Shown here piece by piece: positions 9,505 through 17,997 of a stretch of 64,000 bases of DNA (position 1 is the stretch's first letter; the number at the start of each line of letters is the position of its first letter). Position numbers and translations under genes: made by a program. The notes under the pieces are model-generated. The model did no database searches, was not told the origin of the DNA, and was given only the letters and a program-made list of their open reading frames with translations. This stretch comes from Deltaproteobacteria bacterium (GTDB taxonomy: Bacteria > Myxococcota_A > Polyangia > Nannocystales > Nannocystaceae), in contig JADJEE010000002.1 of assembly GCA_016709225.1 (NCBI GenBank), positions 992,001 through 1,056,000 of the forward strand, given 5' to 3'.

Positions 9505-10068
9505 ATGCGTCCAGTCACCATGCTCGTCGGCAATCGTCCCATCGGACGCGCGTACACCTGGGCCTATCCGTACGGCGAGGCCGAAGGCCTGTTCGTGATG
9601 CCGACCTACGCGCTCACCGTCGAGGGCACGCTACCGTCGGGCGAGCACGCCAAGCGCGACTTCGAGGTGTTCCGCTTCGGCGTGCACTGCCCCAAGAACG
9701 GCCGACCGGCGATGGTCGGCCTCGCGCAGCAGCAGACCCACGTCATCAAGTCGTGGATCTCGACCTACACCGTGCACAGCGCCGACTCGCCCGAGCGCGG
9801 CGCGTGGCAGGTGACCGGCAACTTCCTCATCCACGACGGCCCCGACAACCCGCTCTCGCGCGACGACGTCTACGCCTCGATCGGCTGCCTCGAGGTCTGC
9901 GGCGGGCCACTGGGCTTCGACGTCTTCAACGACTTCATCATCGCGCTGTCGGCCCCGCGCGCGGGCAGCCGCGACGCGCAGCTGCAGGAGATCGGCGGCG
10001 CGCACTCGATCCGCATCACGTACCTCGCGGCCACCCGACCGCCGCTGCAGCGCGCCTCCGCGTCCTGA
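9505..10068 (+). CDS. YkuD-like (L,D-transpeptidase-like) protein
   Basis: A 187-aa protein with no obvious signal peptide. Residues 112-135 read IHDGPDNP, then SIGCLEVCG after 17 residues. This resembles the L,D-transpeptidase core, in which an upstream His and a Cys in an (S/T)HGC(I/V)R motif form the catalytic site. Here the second His is Ile and Arg is replaced, so either a diverged transpeptidase/amidase or an inactive relative is possible. Alternatively the match is superficial. No operon partner: the next gene starts 137 nt downstream. Confidence 0.45.
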   Translation: MRPVTMLVGNRPIGRAYTWAYPYGEAEGLFVMPTYALTVEGTLPSGEHAKRDFEVFRFGVHCPKNGRPAMVGLAQQQTHVIKSWISTYTVHSADSPERGAWQVTGNFLIHDGPDNPLSRDDVYASIGCLEVCGGPLGFDVFNDFIIALSAPRAGSRDAQLQEIGGAHSIRITYLAATRPPLQRASAS

Positions 10069-10205
10069 CGCCGCGGCGCGTGACTACGTGGGCGGCGCTG
10101 CGGCCGGTGCATTTGCCGGTCGCGCCGCACCAGGCCCTCGCCGCCGCGTGAGCGTGCGCGCCGGCCGATCGAATGCCACCCGCGCTCGGGGCGTACGCTT
10201 GGGGC

Positions 10206-10940
10206 ATGCTCGATCGCGTCCTCATCGTCTGCGCGCTCCTCTCGACCGCCTGCGACGCGAGCGACACGCCACCCGCGACGGCGGCCTCTTCGCGCGACGC
10301 GTCGCCCCCGACGAGCCCCGCGACGGCGACCCGCGCGGCCGACGACGACGCGAGGCCGACACCCGCACCGGCGCCCGCGCCCACGTCGAAGACTCCGGTG
10401 CCCCCGGCAGCGCCGGCCGCCGCCACGCCGTCGCCGGCCGCCGCCACGCCGTCGTCCGCGGACCCCGAGCCCGCACCGCCGCTTGCGTTCGACGAGACGC
10501 TCGCGGGGCTCGGGCTGGGCATGACCGTCGCGCAGCTGCGGGAGGTCCGACCCGGGCTCGCGATCGACGGCGAGCCTCGCCAGGTCACGCCGGACAGCAG
10601 CACGCCCGGACCGACCAGCTACTACAGCCAACAGCTGCGCGACGGCTCGATCACCGTCGAGGTGCGGTCCAAGACCGTCGACGGGGTGCAGCGGGCCGCC
10701 GCCATCGCGATCGCCTTCGACGGTACCGAGGGCACCTCGAAGGGCGTCGCGATCGGGTCGCCGCTGCGCGCGTTCCAACGCGCCTACCCCAAGGCCTTCC
10801 GCCCGATGCCGCGGCAGCTTCCCGACGAGTACTGGGTGCCGCTGCAGGCCGATGCGATGCTGTTCGTGCTGATCGACGCGGGCAAGGTGTACTCGCTCGA
10901 GCTCGGCGCGGCGAAGCGCGTCGACGACATCGAGCTGTAG
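10206..10940 (+). CDS. Putative lipoprotein
   Basis: A 244-aa protein with a lipobox (CALLSTAC), an Ala/Pro/Thr-rich low-complexity linker to about residue 95, and a 150-residue C-terminal domain beginning LAGLGLGMTVAQLRE. That opening (short strand, then a helix starting MTVAQL) is common in small lipoprotein domains that compare input strings or metabolites, but I cannot assign a family. The start was chosen at 10206 so the signal peptide is N-terminal. It is probably periplasmic or surface-anchored. Confidence 0.7.
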   Translation: MLDRVLIVCALLSTACDASDTPPATAASSRDASPPTSPATATRAADDDARPTPAPAPAPTSKTPVPPAAPAAATPSPAAATPSSADPEPAPPLAFDETLAGLGLGMTVAQLREVRPGLAIDGEPRQVTPDSSTPGPTSYYSQQLRDGSITVEVRSKTVDGVQRAAAIAIAFDGTEGTSKGVAIGSPLRAFQRAYPKAFRPMPRQLPDEYWVPLQADAMLFVLIDAGKVYSLELGAAKRVDDIEL

Positions 10941-11004
10941 GCCGCTCGCAACCCGCAAGGAACCGCGGCCGCCGCGATCGTCGGGCCCACGTTGCCATGG
11001 GGCG

Positions 11005-11047
11005 TTGACCATCTGAAACCATTCGGTATAGTAAACCGCATGGTTTC
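11005..11047 (+). promoter_or_regulatory. Sigma70-type promoter with overlapping operator
   Basis: TTGACC (11005-11010) and TATAGT (11027-11032) are separated by 16 nt, a good -35/-10 pair. The ATG of the ArsR gene begins 8 nt after the -10, so the transcript should be leaderless or nearly so. An 8-bp perfect inverted repeat (GAAACCAT at 11015-11022 and ATGGTTTC at 11040-11047) spans the -10 and start codon. It is the obvious operator for autoregulation by the encoded repressor. Confidence 0.7.
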
Positions 11048-11399
11048 GGATCGCTCCGCCCGGCTCGACCTGGTGTTCCACGCGCTGGCGCACCCGGCCC
11101 GTCGCGCGATCCTGCGGCAGCTCTCCGGCGGCGAGCGCAACCTCAGCGAGCTCGCCTCACCGCTGCGGATGACGTTCCCGGCTGCGACCAAGCACGTGCG
11201 CGTGCTCGAGCGCGCGATGCTCGTCCGTCGCCGCGTCGACGGCCGGCAGCACCTGTGTCGCCTGCGCGCCGCGCCGCTGGCGGCCGTCACGCGCTGGACC
11301 GAGCAGTTCCGCGAGCACTGGGAGGCGCGCTTCGAGGCGCTCGATGCCGTGCTCGACGACATGAAGCTGGAGGACGCCGGTCGTCGTCGTCGACGCTGA
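11040..11399 (+). CDS. ArsR-family transcriptional regulator
   Basis: A 119-aa winged-helix protein. The family opening is present (FHALAHPARRAILRQLSGGERNLSELA), followed by the recognition helix region FPAATKHVRVLERAMLV and the wing RRRVDGRQHLCRL. No metal-binding Cys are visible, so this is the non-metal, SdpR/YczB-like branch that usually pairs with an AHSA1 protein, as it does here 40 nt downstream. Autorepression through the inverted repeat over its own promoter is inferred. The RRRRR tail is basic. Confidence 0.9.
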   Translation: MVSDRSARLDLVFHALAHPARRAILRQLSGGERNLSELASPLRMTFPAATKHVRVLERAMLVRRRVDGRQHLCRLRAAPLAAVTRWTEQFREHWEARFEALDAVLDDMKLEDAGRRRRR

Positions 11400-11439
11400 C
11401 TCGTTCTCTCCGTTCGCAACCCTCGCCCAGGATCATCCC

Positions 11440-11931
11440 GTGCAACACCGACCCTTGCAGATCGCCACGCCCGACGACACCACCCTCGTGCTCACCCGCA
11501 GCTTCGACGCCCCGCGTCGGCTGGTGTGGGCCGCGATGTTCACCCCCGACAAGATGCGTCGCTGGATGTTGCCGCCGCCGGGGCTGACGCTGAGCCGCAT
11601 CGAGTGCGACCCCCGCGAGGGCGGCAAGCTCAGCCTCGCGTGGACCGACGGCGAGCACGACCCCGTGATGACGCTCCAGGGCGTCTTCACCGAGGTCGTG
11701 CTCCACGAGCGTGCGGTCCACACCGAGCTGATGGCGCTCGCCTCGGGTCAGGTCATCGGCTCGCTCATCGAGACCCACGAGTTCACCGCCGACGGCGACG
11801 TCACGCACATGCGGATCACGCAGCGCTACGAGTCGAAGGAAGCCCGCGACGGCGCGCTCGGCTCGGGCATGGACGAGGGCATGGAGGCCTGCTACGTGCA
11901 GCTCGACAGCACCCTCGCCAACCCCGAATAG
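11440..11931 (+). CDS. AHSA1/SRPBCC-family protein
   Basis: A 163-aa protein (GTG start) of the START/Bet v1-like superfamily, which binds hydrophobic ligands in a deep cavity. The hallmark LTRSFDAPRRLVWAAMFTPDKMRRWM opening is present, followed by GGKLSLAW, LHERAVHTELM and a C-terminal helix DEGMEACYVQLD. It sits 40 nt behind the ArsR-type regulator, the common ArsR-AHSA1 arrangement, and is probably cotranscribed with it. The ligand is unknown. Confidence 0.9.
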   Translation: MQHRPLQIATPDDTTLVLTRSFDAPRRLVWAAMFTPDKMRRWMLPPPGLTLSRIECDPREGGKLSLAWTDGEHDPVMTLQGVFTEVVLHERAVHTELMALASGQVIGSLIETHEFTADGDVTHMRITQRYESKEARDGALGSGMDEGMEACYVQLDSTLANPE

Positions 11932-11944
11932 CACGCGCCCGGGT

Positions 11945-13138
11945 TCACGGCGTCGGGTCGAGCCCCGGCCCGATCGGCGTCCACGGCTGCCAGACGATGG
12001 GATTGCGATCGAAGTACAGCGACCACTGGTACGCGGTCTGCAGCTGCCGCACCGACGCATTCGGCGTGTAGGTCAGCCCCGTCGTGCCCGGCGCGTACTC
12101 CTCGGGGTCGCGGCACAGGCGAGAGTTCGCCCAGCCGGGCCCGCCGAGCGCGGGCCCGAGTAGCTCGAGGTTGTTCTGCGCGTTGCGCTGCAGGATCCCC
12201 GAGCCGGAGCTGCCGTGGCAGCCGAACAGATCGGTGTTGCCGGCGCCGATGCGTCGCCGCTGCGTACCGCCCGACCACGGCACCGAGTGCAGCGGCAGGA
12301 TCGAGTTCATCGGCGACGCGAGGTAGTGGAAGTTGTTGCGCTTCGATTCGACCTCGTTCGGCACCGACGGGTTGTACATCGTGTAGTGATCCCAGCGATC
12401 GAGGTCCTGCGGATACACCACATCCGCGAGGTCACTGGGGATGAACAGCACCTCGTGATACCAGTACATCTCGACCGCGCCGGTGCCGGCCACGGGATCG
12501 TCGGCCGCGATGGGGATCCACTGCGCGTTGCTCGGCCGCGTCGGGCAGTAGAGCATCGCGACGTCGGCATTGATCGCGCAGTTGATGTTGTTCGACGATC
12601 CGCAGCGCGCCGAGACCGTGCACTGCATCGACGTCTTCTGGTACCCCGCCAGGTCCTGCGCGGCCTGCGTGAGCGGCTCGAAGTTGGGGAAGTTGCCGTC
12701 GAAGGTCGACGAGAACGCCAGCGACCAGTAGCTGATGTCGCTGATGTCGAGGTGGCTCACCGTGATCGGCTGGGTGTTGTTGGCGATGTGCGGCGCCGCC
12801 ACGCAGTGCGCCGCCGTGATCGCGTAGTGCGGCGAGATGAACGTCACACCGCACGTCCCACGCACCGCAAATCCACCCACGGGCGCCGCCGGCGTGCCGT
12901 TGGCGTTCTTGATCGGCAGCTCGAGGTAGGCCGTCGCGCGCGCGCCGACCCCATCGTCCTGCACGTACTCGAAGTTGTTGCTCATGGCGTCGAAGTGGAC
13001 CCGGAACGCCTCCTCGTCCTCGGGCGCCAGCACGCCCTCGAAGTCGTCCTCGGCCGTGCACGCGGCGGCAAGCGCGGCCAGGGTGAGCGCGGGGAGGAGC
13101 GAGCGGCGCAGAGAAGATCGCGGAAACGGCTTCGACAT
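11945..13138 (-). CDS. Trypsin-like serine protease, lipoprotein
   Basis: A 397-aa exported protein with signal sequence and lipobox (LTLAALAAAC). The S1-type triad is visible: His in ITAAHC (about residue 110), Asp in INADVAMLYC (about 195) and Ser in GCHGSSGSG (about 315). This fits a secreted chymotrypsin-fold endopeptidase of the V8/glutamyl-endopeptidase-like kind. Multiple Cys suggest disulfides. It converges on the AHSA1 gene with 13 nt between them. Substrate is unknown. Confidence 0.85.
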   Translation of the reverse strand: MSKPFPRSSLRRSLLPALTLAALAAACTAEDDFEGVLAPEDEEAFRVHFDAMSNNFEYVQDDGVGARATAYLELPIKNANGTPAAPVGGFAVRGTCGVTFISPHYAITAAHCVAAPHIANNTQPITVSHLDISDISYWSLAFSSTFDGNFPNFEPLTQAAQDLAGYQKTSMQCTVSARCGSSNNINCAINADVAMLYCPTRPSNAQWIPIAADDPVAGTGAVEMYWYHEVLFIPSDLADVVYPQDLDRWDHYTMYNPSVPNEVESKRNNFHYLASPMNSILPLHSVPWSGGTQRRRIGAGNTDLFGCHGSSGSGILQRNAQNNLELLGPALGGPGWANSRLCRDPEEYAPGTTGLTYTPNASVRQLQTAYQWSLYFDRNPIVWQPWTPIGPGLDPTP

Positions 13139-13329
13139 CGCCTGCCCAAGACTGGGCGGTGGCGATTTCGATCACGGGAATCTGCACCGGCCCCGCGTGG
13201 CCGAATGGACAGCCGAAGCGAGCACGGCACGGCGGGGCGCCTTGGCGTCCCCCAGCGCGGGCGACGACGAATCCCTGCGATCGACGCGCCGGCGCGGTCA
13301 CAACTGCCGGCACGGGCCCACTGCTCGGC

Positions 13330-14427
13330 ATGACCGCCATCCACCGCCCCCTTCGCCTCGCCCGCGCCGGCGCGCTCGCTGCCGCCTGCCTCCTCACCTC
13401 GAGCGTCGCAGTCGCTGCGCCGACGCTCGAGCTCGACAAGAAGGCCGTGCAGCAGCTCCGCCCGCTGCAGGCCCCTGCACAGGAGCCCGAGCCGTGGAAG
13501 ACCACCGACATCATCGACGCACGCATCGACGTCAGCGCCCAGTACTCGTTGATGCGAATGTTCGGCGGCAACGTGTTCGAGCAGTTCACCGCCTCGCAGA
13601 TCTCGAGTGCCGTGAAGGACGGCCGCATCGGCGGCATCTACATCGCCAATCAGCAGGTCCCCGCGCTGCGCGCCCGCGCGGCCGGTGGCAACTACTGGAC
13701 GATGATTCCGCAGGGGCTCTCCTCGGTCTGCTACGACCAACCCGCTGGCAAGCCGCCCATCATCGTCATGCGCGAGGGCATCGCCAAGACCCCCGCGGTC
13801 GTCGACGACGCGATCGCCGACGCGTTTTGGTTCTGCAACGTCGGCGAGGTCGAGCCCCGGGGCTACGCCGCGAATCTGCCGCCCAAGCAGCCGCGCACCA
13901 AGCAGGGCTGCGAGGACGCCAAGGGCACCGGCGACATCGTCGTCACCGTTCGCCGGGGCGGCAAGGCCGTCGCCGGTCACACCGTCACCTTGACCGGCGT
14001 CGTCGATCGCACCGGCACCAGCAATGCCTCGGGCCTCGTCACCTTTGCCGCGCTGCCTGCCGGCGGCTACGTCGTCTCGTTCTCCGACGGCGCAGGCGGC
14101 TACGAGATGATCAGCCGCGAGGTCCGCGGCACCTGCCACGTCACCGTGGCCGCCGACCTCGCGCACGCCGGCAAGACCGCGCCTGCGGCCTGCGATCCCA
14201 GCAAGTACGCCAAGGAGTTCGACAAGTGCGGCCTCCCGCTGTTCGGCGCCGCCGTCAAGTGCGTCGCGAACGTGCACGCGAAGTACTGGACCGCCGGTGG
14301 CGGTGACAAGGGCGCCCGCGGGGCCCTCTCCGCACTGCTCGGCTGCTACAAGCTCCCGTCGCAGGTGCAGGGAGACGTCGACGCCTGCCGCAAGAAGGCC
14401 AACGCCGCCTCGGGGTGCTCGTACTGA
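13330..14427 (+). CDS. Secreted protein with Ig-like/carboxypeptidase-regulatory-like segment
   Basis: A 365-aa protein with a Sec signal peptide ending near SVAVAA. The middle part (about residues 205-265) reads GDIVVTVRRGGKAVAGHTV...GLVTFAALPAGGYVVSF, which resembles a carboxypeptidase regulatory-like or Cna-B type beta-sandwich. The Cys-containing C-terminal region (CGLPLFGAAVKCV, LLGCYKL, ACRKKAN) probably forms disulfides. No catalytic site is seen. The start was chosen at the ATG that puts the signal peptide first. A periplasmic or extracellular location is likely. Confidence 0.65.
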   Translation: MTAIHRPLRLARAGALAAACLLTSSVAVAAPTLELDKKAVQQLRPLQAPAQEPEPWKTTDIIDARIDVSAQYSLMRMFGGNVFEQFTASQISSAVKDGRIGGIYIANQQVPALRARAAGGNYWTMIPQGLSSVCYDQPAGKPPIIVMREGIAKTPAVVDDAIADAFWFCNVGEVEPRGYAANLPPKQPRTKQGCEDAKGTGDIVVTVRRGGKAVAGHTVTLTGVVDRTGTSNASGLVTFAALPAGGYVVSFSDGAGGYEMISREVRGTCHVTVAADLAHAGKTAPAACDPSKYAKEFDKCGLPLFGAAVKCVANVHAKYWTAGGGDKGARGALSALLGCYKLPSQVQGDVDACRKKANAASGCSY

Positions 14428-14514
14428 TCGAGGCCCGCGGCCCGGCCGCGCGCGTCGGGTGATCGCGCCGTGACATTGACGGCATCGTCGACCGCGCTAC
14501 GAAATGGTTCGACG

Positions 14515-15087
14515 ATGCCACGTCGCCGCATACCCGCTCGCAACCTCGCCCGCCGCCTCCTCGTGGCCGCCTCGCTCCTCGGTGCCCTGCACGGCTGCAC
14601 CGCGAGCTCCGGCGACGCCGCACCGTCGCCATCGCCCACGGCCGTCCAGGCGCAGGGCTCGGTCGCGCCCTCCTGTCCCAGCATGGTCCTGCCGCCGCCA
14701 CGGGTGCTCATCGAGCTGCAGCCCGCGATCACCCGCGACACCACGCTCGACCTCGAGCTCACCATCGACGGCAGGGCCGAGAGCTGCGCACTCGTCGTCT
14801 CCGACGTCGCGCCCAGCAAGACCGACGGCGATCGGGTCGTGGGCCCCACGACGCGCGCGCAGCTCGATTGCCCCTCGCTCGAGGTCTACGGCCTGCGCAC
14901 CGACGGCGGCATCGGCCAGCTGCAGACCAAGGGCAAGCCGAACGCGCTGCGCCTCCGGGTCCTGCGCGCCGGCGTGGAGCTCGGCACGCTCACGGCCGAG
15001 CCGATCGCCTACGGAGCCGTCGAGCCCCACGGTGCCGGCTGTGGGAGCATCGAGCAGGCGGAGTACACGATCCAGCTCGGCGGCTGA
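14515..15087 (+). CDS. Small lipoprotein, unknown function
   Basis: A 190-aa protein with lipobox LLGALHGC, a short Ala/Ser/Pro linker and a beta-rich domain containing three further Cys (APSCPS, RAESCAL, LDCPSL, with CGS near the end). Family not recognised. It lies 87 nt after the preceding secreted-protein gene on the same strand, but no shared operon signal is evident. Confidence 0.6.
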   Translation: MPRRRIPARNLARRLLVAASLLGALHGCTASSGDAAPSPSPTAVQAQGSVAPSCPSMVLPPPRVLIELQPAITRDTTLDLELTIDGRAESCALVVSDVAPSKTDGDRVVGPTTRAQLDCPSLEVYGLRTDGGIGQLQTKGKPNALRLRVLRAGVELGTLTAEPIAYGAVEPHGAGCGSIEQAEYTIQLGG

Positions 15088-15484
15088 TCGGGCGATCACG
15101 TGCTGCGCGACGAGAAGCGGGGCCGTGGACGGCCGCACGCGCGCTGGATGTCGAGCCCCGCGTTCGCCCTTGCGTGGGGCGGTCCGAGGTAGGCGTCGTG
15201 CGGCGACGCCGTTTCGCGCGTGATGCCGGGCGACCGCGCCCAACCACACGTGCGCGTGCGACGTTCTCGGTTGCCGCAGCGCCGGACGCCGCCATGGTGT
15301 CGACGGCGGCATGAGCAAGAAGGGATCGGCAAGCACGTCGACGAAGCGCGGCCCCCTGGCATCGGCCCTGACGGATGCACGCCCAAGGGCGCTGAATCCC
15401 AGAGTTCTTGCGCGGGCCGGCCCAGCGGCCGTGGAGATCGCACCGCACGTACACCATTCAACGGGCAGCGGTAACCTCGCGTCC
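15088..15484. other. Intergenic stretch without recognised gene
   Basis: Roughly 400 bases between the lipoprotein gene and the four-gene cassette. Open frames here have no start-site support or recognisable protein pattern. It presumably holds the promoter of the cassette, but I could not pick out a convincing -35/-10 pair. Confidence 0.5.
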
Positions 15485-15946
15485 GTGACCCACGACGACG
15501 AGCCCATCGAACACGACCTGATCCGGACCGGCACCGCAGTCGAGTTCGAGGTCGTCGAGACCAAGGTCGAACCCACGGTCGGCGACGAGGACAGCCACGT
15601 CCGGATCGTCTTGCGGATGCCCGAAGACGATGTGGAGACGTTCTCGTTCGGCCTCATCTACACGATCGGCGTGCTCAGCTTCCACGACGGTCGCCCCCGC
15701 GGCGTCTCGGGCAGGTGGTTCGAGGACGACGACCAGTGGAGCGCGGCCGACATGCTTCGCGGGCTGCAGTTCGTGCGTGGTCGCCTGCACTGGCACGCCG
15801 ACTACGTCCGCGGTCGTTGCATCAAGACGACCGTCGAGATTTCCCGCGACGGCACGGTGCTCGTCGAGACGGTGAACCGGGGTGAGGCCGCGACCCGATG
15901 GGTGGACAGGCTCGAGGGCAAGAAGTACCTCCAGGCCGTGGAGTAG
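15485..15946 (+). CDS. Cassette orf1, hypothetical protein
   Basis: A 153-aa acidic protein starting at GTG 15485 and probably cytosolic, with no signal or membrane segment. Alternating beta strands (VRIVLRMP, SFGLIYTIGVLSF, IKTTVEISRDGTVLVETV) suggest a compact alpha/beta fold. I do not recognise the family. It opens a tight four-gene run: 7 nt to the next gene, then two stop-start overlaps. This implies one transcript and joint function. Confidence 0.6.
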   Translation: MTHDDEPIEHDLIRTGTAVEFEVVETKVEPTVGDEDSHVRIVLRMPEDDVETFSFGLIYTIGVLSFHDGRPRGVSGRWFEDDDQWSAADMLRGLQFVRGRLHWHADYVRGRCIKTTVEISRDGTVLVETVNRGEAATRWVDRLEGKKYLQAVE

Positions 15947-15953
15947 CGCCGCG

Positions 15954-16388
15954 ATGGGCTCCTTCACCGACCGCACTGGGCGACACTCGGGCGCCCGCAA
16001 GCAGATGCAGCAGGGGAAGATCTCGTTGCACCTCGTCGAGTTTGCGCAGCCGCTGATCGACGGCATCGTCGACGACACCGGCATCGAGCCCACCGAGGAG
16101 CAGGTTCGCAGCGTGCTGATGATCGCCGTGACGATCTGGAACGCCCAGGTCATGGAGCAGGTCGGCAAGGGATCCGAGTACGCGGACGAGGCCCGACGGC
16201 TGCTGAGCAGCATCCCAGGCCCGGCTGCGGGTGCCGCCGTCATCCAGAGCCTGCTGGACCGCAAGGCGAAGCTCTTCCCCGACGACCTCCGCTACATCGG
16301 CAACTTCGAGGTCTACCGCAACGACGCTGGCGAGCTGCGGGTGCAGGCGGAGGCTCGCCTGGAAGCGGGGCTGTGGAACGAGCATTGA
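15954..16388 (+). CDS. Cassette orf2, hypothetical protein
   Basis: A 144-aa mostly helical protein (ISLHLVEFAQPLIDGIVDD, TEEQVRSVLMIAVTIWNAQVMEQV, EYADEARRLLSSI) with a C-terminal strand region. No motif that I recognise. It begins 7 nt after orf1 and its TGA stop overlaps the TTG start proposed for orf3, so it is translated within the same operon. Confidence 0.65.
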   Translation: MGSFTDRTGRHSGARKQMQQGKISLHLVEFAQPLIDGIVDDTGIEPTEEQVRSVLMIAVTIWNAQVMEQVGKGSEYADEARRLLSSIPGPAAGAAVIQSLLDRKAKLFPDDLRYIGNFEVYRNDAGELRVQAEARLEAGLWNEH

Positions 16389-16617
16389 CGCAGGTGGTCG
16401 ACGATGTGGACCGTGACGGGCTCGGCTCGGCAGCGATGCGCTGCGCCGAGCTTGGTCCGCAACAGATCCGACTGCACCCGACAAGGAGAAGGACGTTCGC
16501 TCCATCCTGGCTGCGCTCGACGGCGAGGTCTTCGTGCTCGACATCGGTGCACCGCCCTCGTGGGACGGCGTGCCTCTGGAGCCCCGCATCACCTGGGTCG
16601 ACCTGAACTGGAGATGA
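16385..16617 (+). pseudogene. Cassette orf3, small gene with an apparent frameshift
   Basis: Two adjoining frames look coding: from TTG 16385 to about 16475 (TQVVDDVDRDGLGSAAMRC..., ending near IRLHP) and then, in the frame one back, to the TGA at 16615 (KEKDVRSILAALDGEVFVL..., ending VDLNWR). Joined, they give a protein of about 77 aa whose start overlaps the orf2 stop and whose stop overlaps the orf4 start. The shift falls near ACCCGACAAGGAGAAGG. It may be a real frameshift mutation, a sequencing error or programmed recoding. Function unknown. Confidence 0.5.
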
Positions 16618-17357
16618 CGACGCATGACCGGCAGCGGGAACGCCTTCAGCGAACCATCGAATGGGCACGCAGGATCGAAGCACATCTCGCCGACGTGCGT
16701 GACGCCCACCTCGGCGAGGTTCACTTCCGGCCATCATCCACCGCGATCTCGATCATTGGCCTGCGACCGGACCGGCCGCAGCGTGGCAAGTCCACCATCA
16801 CGAACATCGTAGGGTTGGCGGCGAACTTCGAGCGCGAGTACGCGGAGCATTGCGTCGCCTGTGACCACACGCGAGAGACACCGGAGAAGCGGCTACAGTC
16901 GTTCCTACTCGCGGGGGCCTGCCGCAACCGCCGACACATCCGCGACCTTCAGCTCGACGAGCAAGAGGCGCCGCTGCTGTTCGTGACCGACGAGCTGTCG
17001 CTGCCGGTGGAGAACGGCGAGATCGTCTGTGACATCCTTGCCCTGCACGGAGACCTCCCCGCGGCCATCGAGCTGAAACCTGCGCGGCAGATGAAGCGGC
17101 TGGTCGAGCAGGTCACCGACTACGCCGCATTGGTCGACGAGCACGCCGACCTCTTCGGTGAGCTCTATTCGGTGATCCTCGGCCGACGGGTCGAACTGCA
17201 TGCGCCGTGCGAGCGATGGATCGTGTGGCCGCATCCCGTTCGGAATGCTCGCCACCCAAGGGAGGCCGAGCTGGCCGCCCTCGGCGTTCGCGTGGTCGGG
17301 TACGCCGAGATCGAAGAAGGGTTCGAGTTCAAGATCGGCAGAGCGGTCGACGGCTGA
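16614..17357 (+). CDS. Cassette orf4, PD-(D/E)XK nuclease-like protein
   Basis: A 247-aa protein with a likely restriction-endonuclease fold. CDILALHGDLPAAIELKPAR gives the Asp plus E-x-K pair on adjacent strands (D139, E151, K153 approximately), followed by the helix MKRLVEQVTDYAAL seen in many such nucleases. The N-terminal 60 residues contain GLRPDRPQRGKSTI, which resembles a P-loop but lacks the full GxxxxGK(S/T) spacing, so I do not call an NTPase. Its start ATG overlaps the stop of orf3. A nuclease role in defence or DNA processing is inference. Confidence 0.6.
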   Translation: MTTHDRQRERLQRTIEWARRIEAHLADVRDAHLGEVHFRPSSTAISIIGLRPDRPQRGKSTITNIVGLAANFEREYAEHCVACDHTRETPEKRLQSFLLAGACRNRRHIRDLQLDEQEAPLLFVTDELSLPVENGEIVCDILALHGDLPAAIELKPARQMKRLVEQVTDYAALVDEHADLFGELYSVILGRRVELHAPCERWIVWPHPVRNARHPREAELAALGVRVVGYAEIEEGFEFKIGRAVDG

Positions 17358-17414
17358 CCCTTTCCAGGAAGACCCTGGTCAGATGCCCGCCGCCGAATCC
17401 TCCGAGCGCTCAGC

Positions 17415-17701
17415 TCAGCGACGGCGTGGCAGCAAGCGGAGTGCGTTCGTGCCCCGTGTGGAGAGAACAACTTTCGCAGTCCCGGCGAGGTATTGCCCGA
17501 AGTTGTGCCTCGCGTGAGCGCCGAGCATGAAGAAGGCGTCGACGAAGCCGGCGATCGCCAGAGGTTCTCGAGCTCGATCTTGCTGCCGTACATGCGGAGA
17601 GCGCCCAAGGTGGCCGAGGTGCTGCCGCTGCTGTACCTGCGTGGCCTGTCGACGGGCGACTTGGGGTCGAGGTCGTGCATCGATAGGGCGAGTGCAGTCA
17701 T
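17415..17701 (-). pseudogene. Frameshifted small gene beside the island border
   Basis: The frame starting MTALALSMHDLDPKSPVD runs to KIELENL. There a second frame continues plausibly as LAIAGFVDAFFMLGAHARHNF and ends at 17415. The total length is 287 nt, not a multiple of three, as expected for a single-base indel near CTCTGGCGATCGCC. I do not recognise the roughly 95-aa product. It lies about 100 nt left of the duplicated terminator and is transcribed away from it. Confidence 0.35.
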
Positions 17702-17798
17702 CGCCCCATCGTACCGACCTCGATCCCGCGGATTGGACAACCCGAGGAAGAAAGGACGGCCCGCCACCTCGCCGATGGCCGAAGCGCACGATTCCGAC

Positions 17799-17871
17799 GT
17801 GAGCTCACCTCGGGATCCCCGTACGACGCCACGGTCGTCGTTCTCTCAGTGGAGGCGCCGGGCGTCGAACC
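17799..17871 (-). repeat. Diverged copy of the tmRNA 3' end and terminator (island left border)
   Basis: Bases 17847-17871 match 24 of 25 positions of the ssrA 3' end (36084-36108; acceptor strand plus T arm). GTGAGCTCACCTCGGGA at 17799-17815 is identical to half of the ssrA terminator palindrome at 36036-36052. The distance between the two blocks is 51 nt in both copies, while the spacer between them is diverged. This is the pattern of an att site created by insertion at the 3' end of ssrA. The remainder of tmRNA is absent here. Confidence 0.75.
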
Positions 17872-17997
17872 GGCGCGCAGGGGTCGTGGGACGGGGAATT
17901 CGCGGGATTTCGTGTGGACCGACCGGTGTCGACGGGTATCGACCGATGCCGACCGACGCCGCGGGATGAGCTCGGGTGAGCTCGTCCCGCCCCGACG

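Noticed and set aside
16655..16810. P-loop NTPase in cassette orf4 (GLRPDRPQRGKST)
   Set aside because: The GxxxxGK(S/T) pattern is only loosely met and no Walker B follows.
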